Translations under genes and position numbers: made by a program
Origin: Rubrobacter tropicus
Lineage (GTDB): Bacteria; Actinomycetota; Rubrobacteria; Rubrobacterales; Rubrobacteraceae
DNA length: 64,000 bases
Assembly: GCF_011492945.1 (NCBI RefSeq)
Contig: NZ_CP045119.1
Span: 1,426,001-1,490,000, forward strand
Reading direction: 5' to 3'
Shown: piece after piece, positions 41,322 to 49,750 of the stretch
Numbering within the stretch: position 1 is the first letter of the stretch
Layout of the letters: each line of letters opens with the position of its first letter
Notes under the pieces: generated by a model
The model's database searches: none
What the model saw: only the letters and a program-made list of their open reading frames with translations
What the model was told of the DNA's origin: nothing

Positions 41322-42520
41322 TGGCGGGTTTCGACATCCGGGAGATGATGAACGACATCGACGAGGCCCCCGGGAAGGTCTGGTTCTGGGATTTGGAGCA
41401 GGCCGTCATCGACGCCGACCGCTGCGTGCAGTGCGGCGTGTGCGTGGCGGCGTGCCCGACCGACTCCATCGGGATCGGCTCGGACGACCTGCCGGAGCTC
41501 GTCAAGATGTGCACCGGCTGCTCTTTGTGCTGGGACTTCTGCCCTAGAGGCGGCCTGCAGTACGAGGCGACGTGGAAGATCTCGGGCAACGGCAACGGCC
41601 ACAGGGGCAACGGCCTCGGGCACGTCGAGGAGAGCTACACGGCGAAGGTGGACCCGGCCATAGAAGGCGTCCAGGACGGCGGGTTCGTGAGCGCGCTCCT
41701 GATCTCGCTTCTGGAGAACGACGAGATAGACGGCGCCCTGTTGGCCCGCGAGAGCGAGACCGAACGTTGGAAGGGCGAGGCGTTCCTTGCCACGACTCCG
41801 GAAGAAGTCCGCGAGTGCGCCGGCAGCTTCTATAACCAGACGCTTGCCTTGGGCCACGTGGACTTCAAGGGCTACGACCTGCCGCCGAACCCGCGGATAG
41901 CCGTCGTCGGCACGCCGTGCGAGATCGAGGGCATAAAGGCCATGCAGGCGAGGCCGTGGACCTGGGGCACCTCGCAGGTGGAGGCGATCACGCTGACCAT
42001 CGCGCTTCTGTGCACCAAGAGCTTCAACTACGAGAAGCTGATGCTGGAGGAGATCCGGGACAAGCGCGGCGTGGATCTGGACAACGTCGGGCGGGTGGAC
42101 ATCATCCGCGGCAAGATGATCGTGCAGGACCTGGAAGGCGAGTCTATCTTCGAGGAGCCGATCCGGGACTTCCACAACGCCGCCCTGAAGGGCTGCGACG
42201 AGTGCGCGGACTTCATGGGCCACGCGGCGGACATCTCCGTCGGCAGCGTCGGCAGCGCGGACGGCTACTCCAGCGTGCTGGTCCGTTCGGAGGAGGGCAG
42301 GGTTGCCTTCGAGCACGTAAGAGACCGTTTGTTAACCCGGCCGCTTGACAAACCGCAGGCATTGGATAAGCTTGACGCTTTGGACAAGAGGGTGGCCTTT
42401 AGCACCTTGAAGCGGGCCTTCGACCCCGACGCCCCGCTCTTTATAGACTTTGAGGACCACCTGAACGACTACGCCGGGACGGACCGCGCCCCGGTCGAGC
42501 ACGAAGCGGTGAGGTATTGA
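41321..42520 (+). CDS. F420 hydrogenase/dehydrogenase beta-subunit (FrhB/FpoF-like) with two [4Fe-4S] motifs
   Basis: 399 residues from a GTG that shares a base with the sulfite reductase stop. Two ferredoxin motifs come first: C35, C38, C41, C45 and C64, C67, C70, C74. A Gly/Asn-rich linker (SGNGNGHRGNGLGH) leads to the FrhB domain: VQDGGFVSALLISLLENDEIDGAL, VVGTPCEIEGIKAMQ, LCTKSFNY and CDECADFMGHAADISVGSVG. This class binds FAD and F420 and passes electrons from F420H2 through iron-sulfur clusters. Placement next to the reductase suggests F420H2 is its electron donor, as in the methanogen protein Fsr, where both parts are one chain. Confidence 0.88.
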   Translation: MAGFDIREMMNDIDEAPGKVWFWDLEQAVIDADRCVQCGVCVAACPTDSIGIGSDDLPELVKMCTGCSLCWDFCPRGGLQYEATWKISGNGNGHRGNGLGHVEESYTAKVDPAIEGVQDGGFVSALLISLLENDEIDGALLARESETERWKGEAFLATTPEEVRECAGSFYNQTLALGHVDFKGYDLPPNPRIAVVGTPCEIEGIKAMQARPWTWGTSQVEAITLTIALLCTKSFNYEKLMLEEIRDKRGVDLDNVGRVDIIRGKMIVQDLEGESIFEEPIRDFHNAALKGCDECADFMGHAADISVGSVGSADGYSSVLVRSEEGRVAFEHVRDRLLTRPLDKPQALDKLDALDKRVAFSTLKRAFDPDAPLFIDFEDHLNDYAGTDRAPVEHEAVRY

Positions 42521-42829
42521 TTGGCACGCGCCCTGCAGAATCTCCCCCTGCGAGAAGAGCCCGTCGAGCTACGGGCCGAGACCCGCGCCCTGCTGGAGGA
42601 GTCGCCCGAGGAGGGCTCGCGGCTCATAGGTGAGGCGGCCTTCGTCGCCGACCTTCTCTGGGAGGACTGGGGGGAGACGCTCGAACCGAAAGGGATGGGC
42701 CGGGACCGCTTCGTCGAGATCTCGCGCGGCTACGCCGACGAGCTGAGGCTCTGGGTGGTCGGAGAACGTCCCTGGGACCACTGCGCGGCCGGGCTGGCCG
42801 GCCGCGTCAAACGCAGGCTACCGGCCTAG
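42521..42829 (+). CDS. Small conserved-looking protein of unknown function in the sulfur operon
   Basis: 102 residues from a TTG immediately after the FrhB-like stop, with GAGG eight bases upstream. It is acidic and helical, with [45 protein letters not shown] in the middle and [14 protein letters not shown] at the end; one cysteine. I recognise no family. Its position between the F420/sulfite module and sat suggests an accessory role for the reductase complex, such as assembly or a small subunit. Confidence 0.65.
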   Translation: MARALQNLPLREEPVELRAETRALLEESPEEGSRLIGEAAFVADLLWEDWGETLEPKGMGRDRFVEISRGYADELRLWVVGERPWDHCAAGLAGRVKRRLPA

Positions 42830-42858
42830 ACCAGGCCATCCAAGCGGAGGTACAAAAC

Positions 42859-44058
42859 GTGACGACAGGCACCACGGAACACGGCATGATAGCCCCCCAC
42901 GGCGGCGAGCTAATCGACCGCCGCGCCCCCGAAGGCGAGAGGGACGACCTGCTCCAGAGGGCAGAGGGCCTCGCCAGGGTGACGCTAGGGCCGCGGGCGC
43001 TCTCCGACCTGGAGATGATCTCGACGGGTGTCTTCTCACCGCTTACGGGCTTCATGACCCGGGCCGACTACGATTCCGTGGTCGAGACGATGCACCTCGA
43101 GAACGGCCTCGTCTGGAGCCTCCCCATCACCCTCTCTGTGGACGACGCCGAAGCCGAGCCCATAAACGAGGGCGACGAGGTCGCGCTCGCCGACGGCGAA
43201 GGCCGCGTCCTCGCCACGATGGTCGTCGAGGACAAGTACTCCTACGACAAGGAGCGTGAGGCCAGGGAAGTCTTCGGCACCACGAACGACGAGCACCCCG
43301 GTGTCGCCGCCGTCTACCGCCAGAAGGACACCCTGATCGGGGGCGAGGTAACCCTCCTCGTGGACGACCCGAACCCGAAGCCCTTCCCCCAGTACCACTA
43401 CGAGCCGCGCGAGCTCCGCAAGGTCTTCGCCGAGAAGGGCTGGAAGCGCGTGGTCGGGTTCCAGACCCGCAACCCCGTCCACCGCTCCCACGAGTACATC
43501 CAGAAGAGCGCTCTGGAGATCGTTGACGGACTCCTGCTCAACCCCCTCGTCGGCGAGACCCGCGCAGAAGACATCCCGGCCGACGTCAGGATGCGCTCCT
43601 ACGAGGTCATCCTCGACAAGTACTACCCCAAAGATCGCACGCTCCTCGGCGTTTTCCCGGCTGCCATGCGCTACGGCGGGCCGCGCGAGGCGATCTTCCA
43701 CGCCGTCTGCCGCAAGAACTACGGCTGCACCCACTTCATAGTCGGGCGCGACCACGCGGGTCCCGGCAAGGACTCCAAGGGAAACCCGTTCTACGGTGAC
43801 TACGACGCCCAGCACATCTTCGACGAGTTCGAGGACGGCGAGATCGGGCTGACCCCCCTCTTCTTCGAGCACTCATTCTTCTGCCTGACCTGCCAGGGCA
43901 TGGGCACCACCAAGACCTGCCCCCACGACAAGGAGAACCACGTCTTCGTCTCCGGCACCAAGGTCCGCGAGATGCTCTCCAATGGCGAGTATCCTCCGCC
44001 GGAGTTCTCCCGCCCCGAGGTTATAGAGGTTCTCATGGAAGGCCAGAAAACCGCCTAG
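42859..44058 (+). CDS. sat: Sulfate adenylyltransferase
   Basis: 399 residues of the Sat (not CysDN) type, starting at a GTG with CGGAGGT. It makes APS from sulfate and ATP. Conserved blocks: [39 protein letters not shown] (Q-T-R-N-P-x-H-R-x-H, the ATP/sulfate site), [28 protein letters not shown] and [20 protein letters not shown] cluster [17 protein letters not shown] adds three cysteines that may bind zinc, as in several bacterial Sat proteins. It supplies APS to the reductase at the start of the operon. Confidence 0.95.
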   Translation: MTTGTTEHGMIAPHGGELIDRRAPEGERDDLLQRAEGLARVTLGPRALSDLEMISTGVFSPLTGFMTRADYDSVVETMHLENGLVWSLPITLSVDDAEAEPINEGDEVALADGEGRVLATMVVEDKYSYDKEREAREVFGTTNDEHPGVAAVYRQKDTLIGGEVTLLVDDPNPKPFPQYHYEPRELRKVFAEKGWKRVVGFQTRNPVHRSHEYIQKSALEIVDGLLLNPLVGETRAEDIPADVRMRSYEVILDKYYPKDRTLLGVFPAAMRYGGPREAIFHAVCRKNYGCTHFIVGRDHAGPGKDSKGNPFYGDYDAQHIFDEFEDGEIGLTPLFFEHSFFCLTCQGMGTTKTCPHDKENHVFVSGTKVREMLSNGEYPPPEFSRPEVIEVLMEGQKTA

Positions 44059-44065
44059 AAGAATC

Positions 44066-44081
44066 TTTAACATTTGTTAAA
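44066..44081. promoter_or_regulatory. AT-rich inverted repeat between sat and cysC
   Basis: TTTAACA and TGTTAAA flank a TT centre in an unusually AT-rich 80-base gap. It could be an operator for an internal cysC promoter. No -35/-10 pair is convincing. Confidence 0.4.
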
Positions 44082-44140
44082 CTAGCTGCGTTAGCAACAG
44101 CAAGCAACGACAAGTAACTGAAAGTAAAGGAGAGGTGAGA

Positions 44141-44710
44141 GTGGAGAACGGGAAGCGGCGTGGGGGATTCACGCTATGGTTCACCGGGTTGTCCGGGGCA
44201 GGGAAGACGACGATCGCCGAGATCGTGGAGCACGAGCTCCGGATGCGTCGCGTCAAGATCGAGGTCCTCGACGGGGACATCGTGAGGACGAACCTCTCCA
44301 AGGGCCTCGGTTTCAGCCGGGAGGACAGGGACACGAACGTTCTCCGCATCGGCTTCGTGGCGGATCTTCTGACGCGCAACGGCGTCGGCGTTATCGTCTC
44401 GGCCATCTCTCCCTTCAAGGAGGTTCGGGACCAGGTTAGGCGCAACGTGGGCGAGGGCTTCGTGGAGGTCTTCGTGGACGCGCCGCTCGACGTGTGCGCC
44501 GATCGGGACGTCAAGGGGCTGTACAAGAAGGCTTTCAGCGGCGAGATCCCGCAGTTCACCGGCGTCTCCGACCCCTACGAGGCCCCCGTCGCCCCCGAGC
44601 TCCACATAAAGACCAACGAGGAAGAGCCGGCCGAGAGCGCCGCGCGGGTCGTCAGGTACCTCGAGGAGCAGGGCTTCCTACAGCCCGTTCCGGAATTCAA
44701 CCGGGTCTAG
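44141..44710 (+). CDS. cysC: Adenylyl-sulfate kinase
   Basis: 189 residues. FTLWFTGLSGAGKTTIAEIVEHEL carries the Walker A motif, VLDGDIVRTNLSKGLGFSREDRD the APS-binding region, and VEVFVDAPLDVCADRDVKGLYKKAFSGEI the lid and product-binding loop of APS kinases. It makes PAPS from APS. A GTG at 44141 is eight bases from AAGGAG and is preferred over the GTG at 44135. Because the reductase here looks APS-specific, PAPS may serve sulfation rather than assimilation. It is followed by the exporter-like gene after one base. Confidence 0.95.
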   Translation: MENGKRRGGFTLWFTGLSGAGKTTIAEIVEHELRMRRVKIEVLDGDIVRTNLSKGLGFSREDRDTNVLRIGFVADLLTRNGVGVIVSAISPFKEVRDQVRRNVGEGFVEVFVDAPLDVCADRDVKGLYKKAFSGEIPQFTGVSDPYEAPVAPELHIKTNEEEPAESAARVVRYLEEQGFLQPVPEFNRV

Positions 44711-44711
44711 C

Positions 44712-45515
44712 ATGTTCGACGCCACCCCCACCCTCTTTGGCCTGCTCGTCGGTTTCCTGGTCGGCCTCACGGGGGTGGGGGGCGGCTCTCTGATGACGCC
44801 GTTTTTGGTTGCCGGGCTGGGGGTTCCGGCGCCCACGGCCGTCGGGACCGACATGGTCTTCGCCACCCTCACCAAGTTCACCGGCTCCGTGCAGCACTAC
44901 CGCCAGCGGTCGGTCAACCTGGAGGTGGCTTTGTTCCTCGGGTTCGGGAGCATCCCCGCGGGGTTGCTCGGGGTGGCGACGCTCGAGTGGATCGAGGGCG
45001 CCTTCGACCCCGAGACGGTGAAGTCCATCATGATCACCGTCATAGCCTGCACGCTCGTGTTGGTCGGCGCTTCCCTGATCTACCGCAACTACTTCATGCC
45101 GAATCGGGACGCCAGCCCCAAACCGCACGTCTGGGACGGCAAGACGAAGATGAGCACCAGGCGACGGGCCTACACGGTCGTCTTCGGCGCCTTCGGAGGC
45201 TACCTCGTCGGCCTGACGTCCATAGGCTCCGGCAGCGTGATGGCCGTGATACTGCTGCTGCTCTACCCGCTGGCCCCGGCCGTCGTGGTGGGCACGGACA
45301 TAGCCCACGCCACCGTACTCTCCCTGGTCGTCGGCCTCGCCCACATGACCCAGGGCAACGTGGACTTCGGCCTCGCGGGTTCCCTGCTCCTCGGCGGCAT
45401 CCCCGGCGTCCTTATCGGCAGCCGCATCGCCCCCTGGCTTCCAGGCAAACCGCTCAAGACGGTCCTCGCCGTCATGCTCATCTTCGTCGGCGTCCGCCTG
45501 CTTCTGACCTACTAA
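44712..45515 (+). CDS. TauE/SafE (DUF81) family sulfur-compound transporter
   Basis: 267 residues with about eight helices. FLVGLTGVGGGSLMTPFLV and YLVGLTSIGSGSVMAVILLLL are the two TauE signatures, related by internal duplication, and each half ends with a GTD-x-x-x-A-T helix (GTDMVFATL; GTDIAHATV). These permeases move sulfite, sulfonates or sulfate-related anions. As the last gene of the sulfur operon, starting one base after cysC, it could bring in sulfate or expel excess sulfite; the direction is not determinable from sequence. Confidence 0.9.
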   Translation: MFDATPTLFGLLVGFLVGLTGVGGGSLMTPFLVAGLGVPAPTAVGTDMVFATLTKFTGSVQHYRQRSVNLEVALFLGFGSIPAGLLGVATLEWIEGAFDPETVKSIMITVIACTLVLVGASLIYRNYFMPNRDASPKPHVWDGKTKMSTRRRAYTVVFGAFGGYLVGLTSIGSGSVMAVILLLLYPLAPAVVVGTDIAHATVLSLVVGLAHMTQGNVDFGLAGSLLLGGIPGVLIGSRIAPWLPGKPLKTVLAVMLIFVGVRLLLTY

Positions 45516-45521
45516 AACGGT

Positions 45522-45548
45522 TTGCAAAGAGGCCCAACCTCTTTGCAA
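45522..45548 (+). terminator. Strong hairpin after the sulfur operon
   Basis: TTGCAAAGAGG and CCTCTTTGCAA form a perfect 11-base-pair stem with loop CCCAA seven bases after the TauE stop. No T run follows, so it is either a Rho-assisted end or a processing/stability element. A mosaic repeat block begins right after it. Confidence 0.55.
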
Positions 45549-45630
45549 GGCTATCAGCCATCAGCTTTCAGCCAGGAGCAAAAAGCTGAGAGCGGAGGCG
45601 AAGCCGAAGCGGGCTGACAAGCCGACCGTG
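45549..45630. repeat. Mosaic TCAGC repeat block
   Basis: CTATCAGCCATCAGCTTTCAGC is mirrored by AAGCTGAGAGCGGAGGCGAA and GCGGGCTGACAAGCC. It sits between the sulfur operon terminator and the next promoter. Confidence 0.55.
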
Positions 45631-45700
45631 CGGGTCGCGGTGGCTCAACCCCACTGCGATCCGCTTTAGGCAGCGTTTCGGCTTTCTCTTTTCGCAGAAG

Positions 45701-45728
45701 TTGTCTGGGCTGGCCCATCGTGTACCAT
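45701..45728 (+). promoter_or_regulatory. Promoter of a leaderless small gene
   Basis: TTGTCT (45701-45706) and TACCAT (45723-45728) are separated by 16 bases. The GTG at 45736 lies seven bases after the -10 box, so the transcript would start at its start codon. Confidence 0.4.
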
Positions 45729-45735
45729 ATCCACC

Positions 45736-46068
45736 GTGCTTGCGGTACGAAAGATGGCGCGGCGAATACTGCCGACGGTGGTCGTTCTTTGGGCCTCCCT
45801 GGCCATGATCGGCGGCGCCGTCCACCTGGTCAACGAGTCCGAGGCGGCGACGCAGGATACGGCGGCGAAGGCCGGGCTGGGGTTGTGCGCCGTCAGTTTT
45901 GCCTTTTTGGCCAGGAAAGCAGCCCGCCAGGCATTACCGTCGGTCCCCACCGGCGCCCTGATGCCGGAGCCCGCGCCTGTTATCCGCGCTTCGGTTCCTT
46001 ACGCCCATTTCGCCCCGCCTGTGGCGGGACCACCCTTACTCGTACTCCTTCGGGTCTCGCGCACGTGA
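45736..46068 (+). CDS. Small hypothetical membrane protein
   Basis: 110 residues from a GTG with no ribosome site but a well-placed -10 box, suggesting leaderless translation. ILPTVVVLWASLAMIGGAVHLV is a likely first transmembrane helix and GLGLCAVSFAFLARKAA a second. The last 40 residues are Pro-rich (VPTGALMPEPAPVIRASVP) and probably outside. No family is recognised. A start at ATG 45754 is possible but has no ribosome site either. Confidence 0.5.
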   Translation: MLAVRKMARRILPTVVVLWASLAMIGGAVHLVNESEAATQDTAAKAGLGLCAVSFAFLARKAARQALPSVPTGALMPEPAPVIRASVPYAHFAPPVAGPPLLVLLRVSRT

Positions 46069-46135
46069 GTTGGGCCGGCACTTTCGCCGGCCCCACCTAG
46101 ACGCGCAGATCATTCTCGAAGGAGGTGGCTCCCAC

Positions 46136-46240
46136 ATGGAGCAGAACAGACGCCCGCGCGCCGGGCGGCCCAGGACGTTGCCGTCCGCAGGCAGGCCAGT
46201 GTTCGAACCGGAGACCCGCTGGGAGGCCCGACGTGGCTAG
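46136..46240 (+). CDS. 34-residue upstream reading frame before VanW gene
   Basis: This short frame has a strong GGAGGTGG site seven bases before its ATG, much better than most starts in the window. It encodes an Arg/Pro-rich peptide (MEQNRRPRAGRPRTLPSAGR...) and ends at TAG 46238-46240, eight bases inside the next gene, whose GTG is at 46233. Such overlap usually means coupled translation. It may be a leader that sets VanW expression, or a small protein. Known homologues cannot be named. Confidence 0.45.
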   Translation: MEQNRRPRAGRPRTLPSAGRPVFEPETRWEARRG

Positions 46241-47978
46241 GGTCTCCGTGCGGGAAAAGAAGGTAGCGGGAAGGCGGGTGTCGCGTGGCCGGCGTCCCAT
46301 CCGCCGGGGCGGCGGCCGGGCCGTCCGGGCAGTGGTCCTGGCGTGCGCTGCGCTCTCCGTGCTGGTGGCCCTCGACCACCTTTCGAGCTCGGGGGAGATC
46401 CGACCCGGCGTCTCCGTCGGCGGCGTGGCGCTCGGAGGCAAGACGCCCGAAGAGGCCCGCGAAGCCCTGGGCTCTCTTGCCTTTTCGCGGGGTGAGGTCC
46501 GCATGACCGGCCCCGGCGAAGGTGCCGCCATACCGGCCCGGCGACTGGACCTTCGGTTCGACGCCGAGACCACGGTCGAACGGGCCTACGCCGTGGGCCG
46601 CGAGGGCGGTATCGCCGAACGCATCTCGGACCGGGCCGGTTCCCTGCTGGGGTTCGGCGTTCCGGCCGAGGTGGGCTACAGCCGCCAGGGCGCGAGGGTG
46701 TGGTTGCGGAACGTGGCCGAACGCGAAACCGCCGAAGTCAGGGACGCGTCTGTGGGCATCTCCGGCTCCGACGTCACCGTGACGCCATCCCGGCGGGGGT
46801 ACGCCCTCGACGTGCCAGCCTCGCTGGCCGCGTTGGACGAGGCCCTCCGCGCGCTGCGCAAGGAGACGGAGATGGTGGGAGAGGTAGAGCAACCGCGCGT
46901 GGACACGGCAGAGGCGAACGCCGCCGCGGGGGACGTCCGCGAGGCCGCTAGCGCCCCGATCCGGCTCACCTCCGGCGGGCAGGCCTGGTCCGTCCCGCGG
47001 TCCGGGATTACCTCGTCCCTGGAGGTGGTCGGGGGGGACGGAGGCTTGCGGGTCGAACTGGACCGGGACGCCATGGGAAAGAGTCTGGCCCGGGCCTACG
47101 CGCCGCTGACCGTCGAGCCGGTCGAGGCCGGGTACGCCGTCGAAGGCTCCTCCGTCGCCGTGACGCCCGGGAAGGAGGGACGACGGGTCGAAGAAGAGAA
47201 GCTTCTCGATGCCGTGGAGGATGGCCTCTTCCGGGGCGTGCGCGAGTACGAGGTCCCGGTAGCGGTGGCCCGTCCGGAGTTGACGACGGCGGAGGCGGAG
47301 TCGATGAAACCGACGGAGATGCTCGGTTCCTACCGCACCGACTACTCCGTCGTCCCGGACGACGGCACCAGGGTCGAGAACCTCGGCATCTCTTCGGAGG
47401 CGGTGAGTGGTACGTTGCTCGCGCCCGGCGAGACCTTCTCCATGCTGGATCACGTCGCGGGCCTCGACTACAACGACTCGAAGGTGATAGTGGGTGGCAA
47501 GGAGACCACGGCCGACGGCGGCGGCCTCTGCCAGGTCACCTCGACCCTCTACAACGCGGCCAACTTCGCGGGGCTGGACGTCGTGGAGCGGACGCCGCAC
47601 TCCGCGCAACTGCCGTACATCCGTCCCGGGATGGACGCGACGGTCTGGTGGGGAGGCCCCGGAACCTCCGACGACCTGGACATGAAGTTCAGGAACACCA
47701 CCGGGGGCTACCTGCTGCTGCGGGAGTACGTCGCCGGAGATGGGCACGTCTACGCCGAGATCTGGGGCAAGCCCGACGGCACCGAGGTCGAGATGCATTC
47801 GGAACCCGTCTACATGGACGGCACAGGTTCGGAGTGGGTCACCTACCAGACGGTCGAGCGGGACGGCGAGGTGGTCTTCGACGGGGAGCTTCACAGGGAC
47901 GCCTACGAGCCGCTGGTCGACGGTCGTGGCGAAGCCATACCGCCGACGGACGTGCCCGTGGCGCCCGTCGACCCCTAG
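46233..47978 (+). CDS. VanW-family protein with peptidoglycan-binding domains
   Basis: 581 residues from a GTG with GGGAGG six bases upstream. A basic N-terminus precedes one membrane helix (AVVLACAALSVLVALDHL). Two YoaR-like/peptidoglycan-binding domains follow, starting IRPGVSVGGVALGGKTPEEAREAL and recurring with VSVGISGSDVTVTPSRRGYALDV. The VanW domain is C-terminal: LAPGETFSMLDHVAGLDYNDSK, the cysteine-containing GGGLCQVTSTLYNAANFAGLDVVERTPHS, and MDATVWWGG. VanW is linked to glycopeptide resistance clusters, but its function is unknown; stand-alone proteins like this are common in soil actinobacteria and probably act at the cell wall. Confidence 0.88.
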   Translation: MARVSVREKKVAGRRVSRGRRPIRRGGGRAVRAVVLACAALSVLVALDHLSSSGEIRPGVSVGGVALGGKTPEEAREALGSLAFSRGEVRMTGPGEGAAIPARRLDLRFDAETTVERAYAVGREGGIAERISDRAGSLLGFGVPAEVGYSRQGARVWLRNVAERETAEVRDASVGISGSDVTVTPSRRGYALDVPASLAALDEALRALRKETEMVGEVEQPRVDTAEANAAAGDVREAASAPIRLTSGGQAWSVPRSGITSSLEVVGGDGGLRVELDRDAMGKSLARAYAPLTVEPVEAGYAVEGSSVAVTPGKEGRRVEEEKLLDAVEDGLFRGVREYEVPVAVARPELTTAEAESMKPTEMLGSYRTDYSVVPDDGTRVENLGISSEAVSGTLLAPGETFSMLDHVAGLDYNDSKVIVGGKETTADGGGLCQVTSTLYNAANFAGLDVVERTPHSAQLPYIRPGMDATVWWGGPGTSDDLDMKFRNTTGGYLLLREYVAGDGHVYAEIWGKPDGTEVEMHSEPVYMDGTGSEWVTYQTVERDGEVVFDGELHRDAYEPLVDGRGEAIPPTDVPVAPVDP

Positions 47979-47979
47979 A

Positions 47980-48014
47980 GCGGATCGCGGTGGCTCAAGG
48001 CCACCGCGATCCGC
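47980..48014 (+). terminator. Perfect 15-base-pair hairpin after the VanW gene
   Basis: GCGGATCGCGGTGGC and GCCACCGCGATCCGC flank loop TCAAG immediately after the VanW stop. A degraded relative (GGGTCGCGGTGGCTCAACCC...GCGATCCGC) occurs near 45626-45665, so it is a mobile or repeated element as well as a likely transcription end. There is no T run. Confidence 0.6.
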
Positions 48015-48092
48015 GCGGTCAGCTTTCAGCGCGCTCCGGCTTCGCCTACGCTTTCAGCGGTCGGCTTTTTGCTCCTGGCTGAAAGCCGACCG
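48015..48092. repeat. Mosaic TCAGC/CGCT repeat block
   Basis: GTCAGCTTTCAGCGCGCTCC, then GGCTTCGCCTACGCTTTCAG, are mirrored by GGCTGAAAGCCGACCGC. It separates the VanW gene from the convergent membrane regulator. Confidence 0.55.
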
Positions 48093-48155
48093 CCGTGAAA
48101 CGCCACGCTATCTGGCAGACGCGCGTCGGTGCTGTCGTTACTGGATGGTTCCTTG

Positions 48156-49502
48156 TTACGGGGATGGAGGGGCCGAAGCGCCCGCGGTCGAGCCGGCGCC
48201 CGCTGAAGCGCTCGTTGAAGCGCTCGCTGAGGCGGTCGCCGAGGAGGATGCGTTCGCTGATGCGGTGGCGCTTGCGGGGGATGCGCCCGTCGGACCGGTG
48301 CTCATGGTGAGGACGATGGGGGCGCCGCTTGGGGTATCGGTACCGGCTGAAGGCTCCGTGCCCGTAACCGTGCCCGGCTCCTCGGGTCCGGTCCGGGCGC
48401 GGATGGCCGCGACGGTGTATCCGGCATCGGAGATGTTCCTTGCGGCCTCCTCGACGGGTTGGCCGGTTACGTCGGGTACGCCCGCGTCGGGCTCCGGGGC
48501 TGCGGGCGCGGCTGCGGCGCCTTGTTGGGCCGGGGCTGGTCCGGATTCGGAATCTCCGTCTTCGCTGGCGGAGGCGACGTCGCCCGTGGTTTCGGTACCG
48601 CCGTCGTCGGTGCCGTTGTCAGCCTTGCCGTCGTCGCTGGCCGGGGCATCTCGTTCATCCTCTGCGCCGGCCGGCTGCTGGCCGGATGTCTTCCTGCCTC
48701 CGGCGTCGCCCGCGACGGATTGGTCGGTGGCGGCCGTTTCGCCGCCGCCCAGAGCCGGAAGGAACAGAACGAGTAGGAGCGCCAGCGCCGCCGCGCAGAG
48801 GAGGGCGAGGACGCTGCGCCTGCGGCGGCGTGCGAGGGCGCCGAATCTCGCGGGTGGCTCAGGGACCGTGGGAGGGAGGAGGGGGGGAGATTCGGCCTCG
48901 CGTACCGGAACTTGCTCGGCGACGACCGTTCCGGAGAGCTCGTTCCGCTCCTCCGCGGCGATGGTGATGGAGATGGCCCGGTCACCTTCGATCCTCTGGA
49001 CCGTCCGGCGGCGGGGCCTGCTGTTGGCGAGGAGCAGGTCCTCCACCATGCCGGTGAGGTTGAACATCGCCGAAAGCATCAGGCTCTGGCGGGCAAGGAC
49101 GGTCTGGAGGGCGGGGGAGAGGGCCACCTCTCCCGTGGCGGGCCGCTCGCGCAACTCGCCGCGCAGGTCCTCCAGCGTGTCGTGGAGGCTGTCGAGGCGG
49201 CGGTCGATATCTTCCGTATCCGGCCCGCCGCCCTCGCGGAGTTGCCTGCGGACGGAGTCCGTGCCGAGCCCCTCCTTGTGCAGGTCGCGGGCCTCCCGAA
49301 TGCGGTCGAAAGAGTCCTCGGGGATCTGGATCCTACCCCCCCGGCGCAGGTGCGGGATCGAATATTCCCTCAAGTAACGGTAGAGGGTTGGGCGTGGTAT
49401 GCCCAGAAGATCACTGACCTCATCGACGCTGTAGATGGACCCCTCCAGGATTTTCACGCGGATATTTTCGACGCTTTTCTCCGCCGGTGGGCATGTTAGC
49501 AT
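48156..49502 (-). CDS. Membrane-bound HTH regulator with external PASTA domain
   Basis: 448 residues from ATG 49502. The N-terminus holds a MerR/excisionase-like helix-turn-helix (YSVDEVSDLLGIPRPTLYRYLREYSIPHLRRGGRIQIPEDSF), then a helical linker (RLDSLHDTLEDLRGELRER) and a basic segment before one transmembrane helix (VLALLCAAALALLLVLFLPAL). Outside are a Gly/Asp/Glu-rich linker and one PASTA domain (VPDVTGQPVEEAARNISDAGYTVAAI). The tail is a long Ala/Ser/Thr run (ASATASANASSSATASASAS). PASTA domains bind peptidoglycan; linked to DNA binding through the membrane, this looks like a one-component cell-wall sensor. It diverges from the RlpA-LysM gene. Confidence 0.75.
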   Translation of the reverse strand: MLTCPPAEKSVENIRVKILEGSIYSVDEVSDLLGIPRPTLYRYLREYSIPHLRRGGRIQIPEDSFDRIREARDLHKEGLGTDSVRRQLREGGGPDTEDIDRRLDSLHDTLEDLRGELRERPATGEVALSPALQTVLARQSLMLSAMFNLTGMVEDLLLANSRPRRRTVQRIEGDRAISITIAAEERNELSGTVVAEQVPVREAESPPLLPPTVPEPPARFGALARRRRRSVLALLCAAALALLLVLFLPALGGGETAATDQSVAGDAGGRKTSGQQPAGAEDERDAPASDDGKADNGTDDGGTETTGDVASASEDGDSESGPAPAQQGAAAAPAAPEPDAGVPDVTGQPVEEAARNISDAGYTVAAIRARTGPEEPGTVTGTEPSAGTDTPSGAPIVLTMSTGPTGASPASATASANASSSATASASASTSASAGAGSTAGASAPPSP

Positions 49503-49621
49503 ATCCCGCCCGCGCCCTCGCGAAGCAAGAATGGGGCCCGTATCACGCGTTGTCAGGCGGATTCCGGACACGGGGCATGACAGGCTCTAGCATAATGCGT
49601 CCGAAGCCCGTTCTGGCCGGA

Positions 49622-49638
49622 TTATCACCCCGTGATAA
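49622..49638. promoter_or_regulatory. Inverted repeat between the HTH-PASTA and RlpA genes
   Basis: TTATCAC and GTGATAA form a perfect seven-base inverted repeat with a CCC spacer in the 248-base divergent gap. Its central position makes it a candidate operator for the HTH regulator. The rest of the gap shows no gene. Confidence 0.55.
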
Positions 49639-49750
49639 CGGCGATAAACCCCTTGAAATCGTTTTAGATGCCCACAATACTCCCTGCCGCTGCACCTTAA
49701 TGTGACATCGAGATATAGATAAAGCTAACGCTGACGGAGGGGGACGCGTT

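Noticed and set aside
48156-48330. Ala/Ser/Thr tail of the HTH-PASTA gene as a repeat artefact
   Set aside because: The frame stays open to a normal stop and similar tails occur in PASTA proteins, so it is kept as coding.
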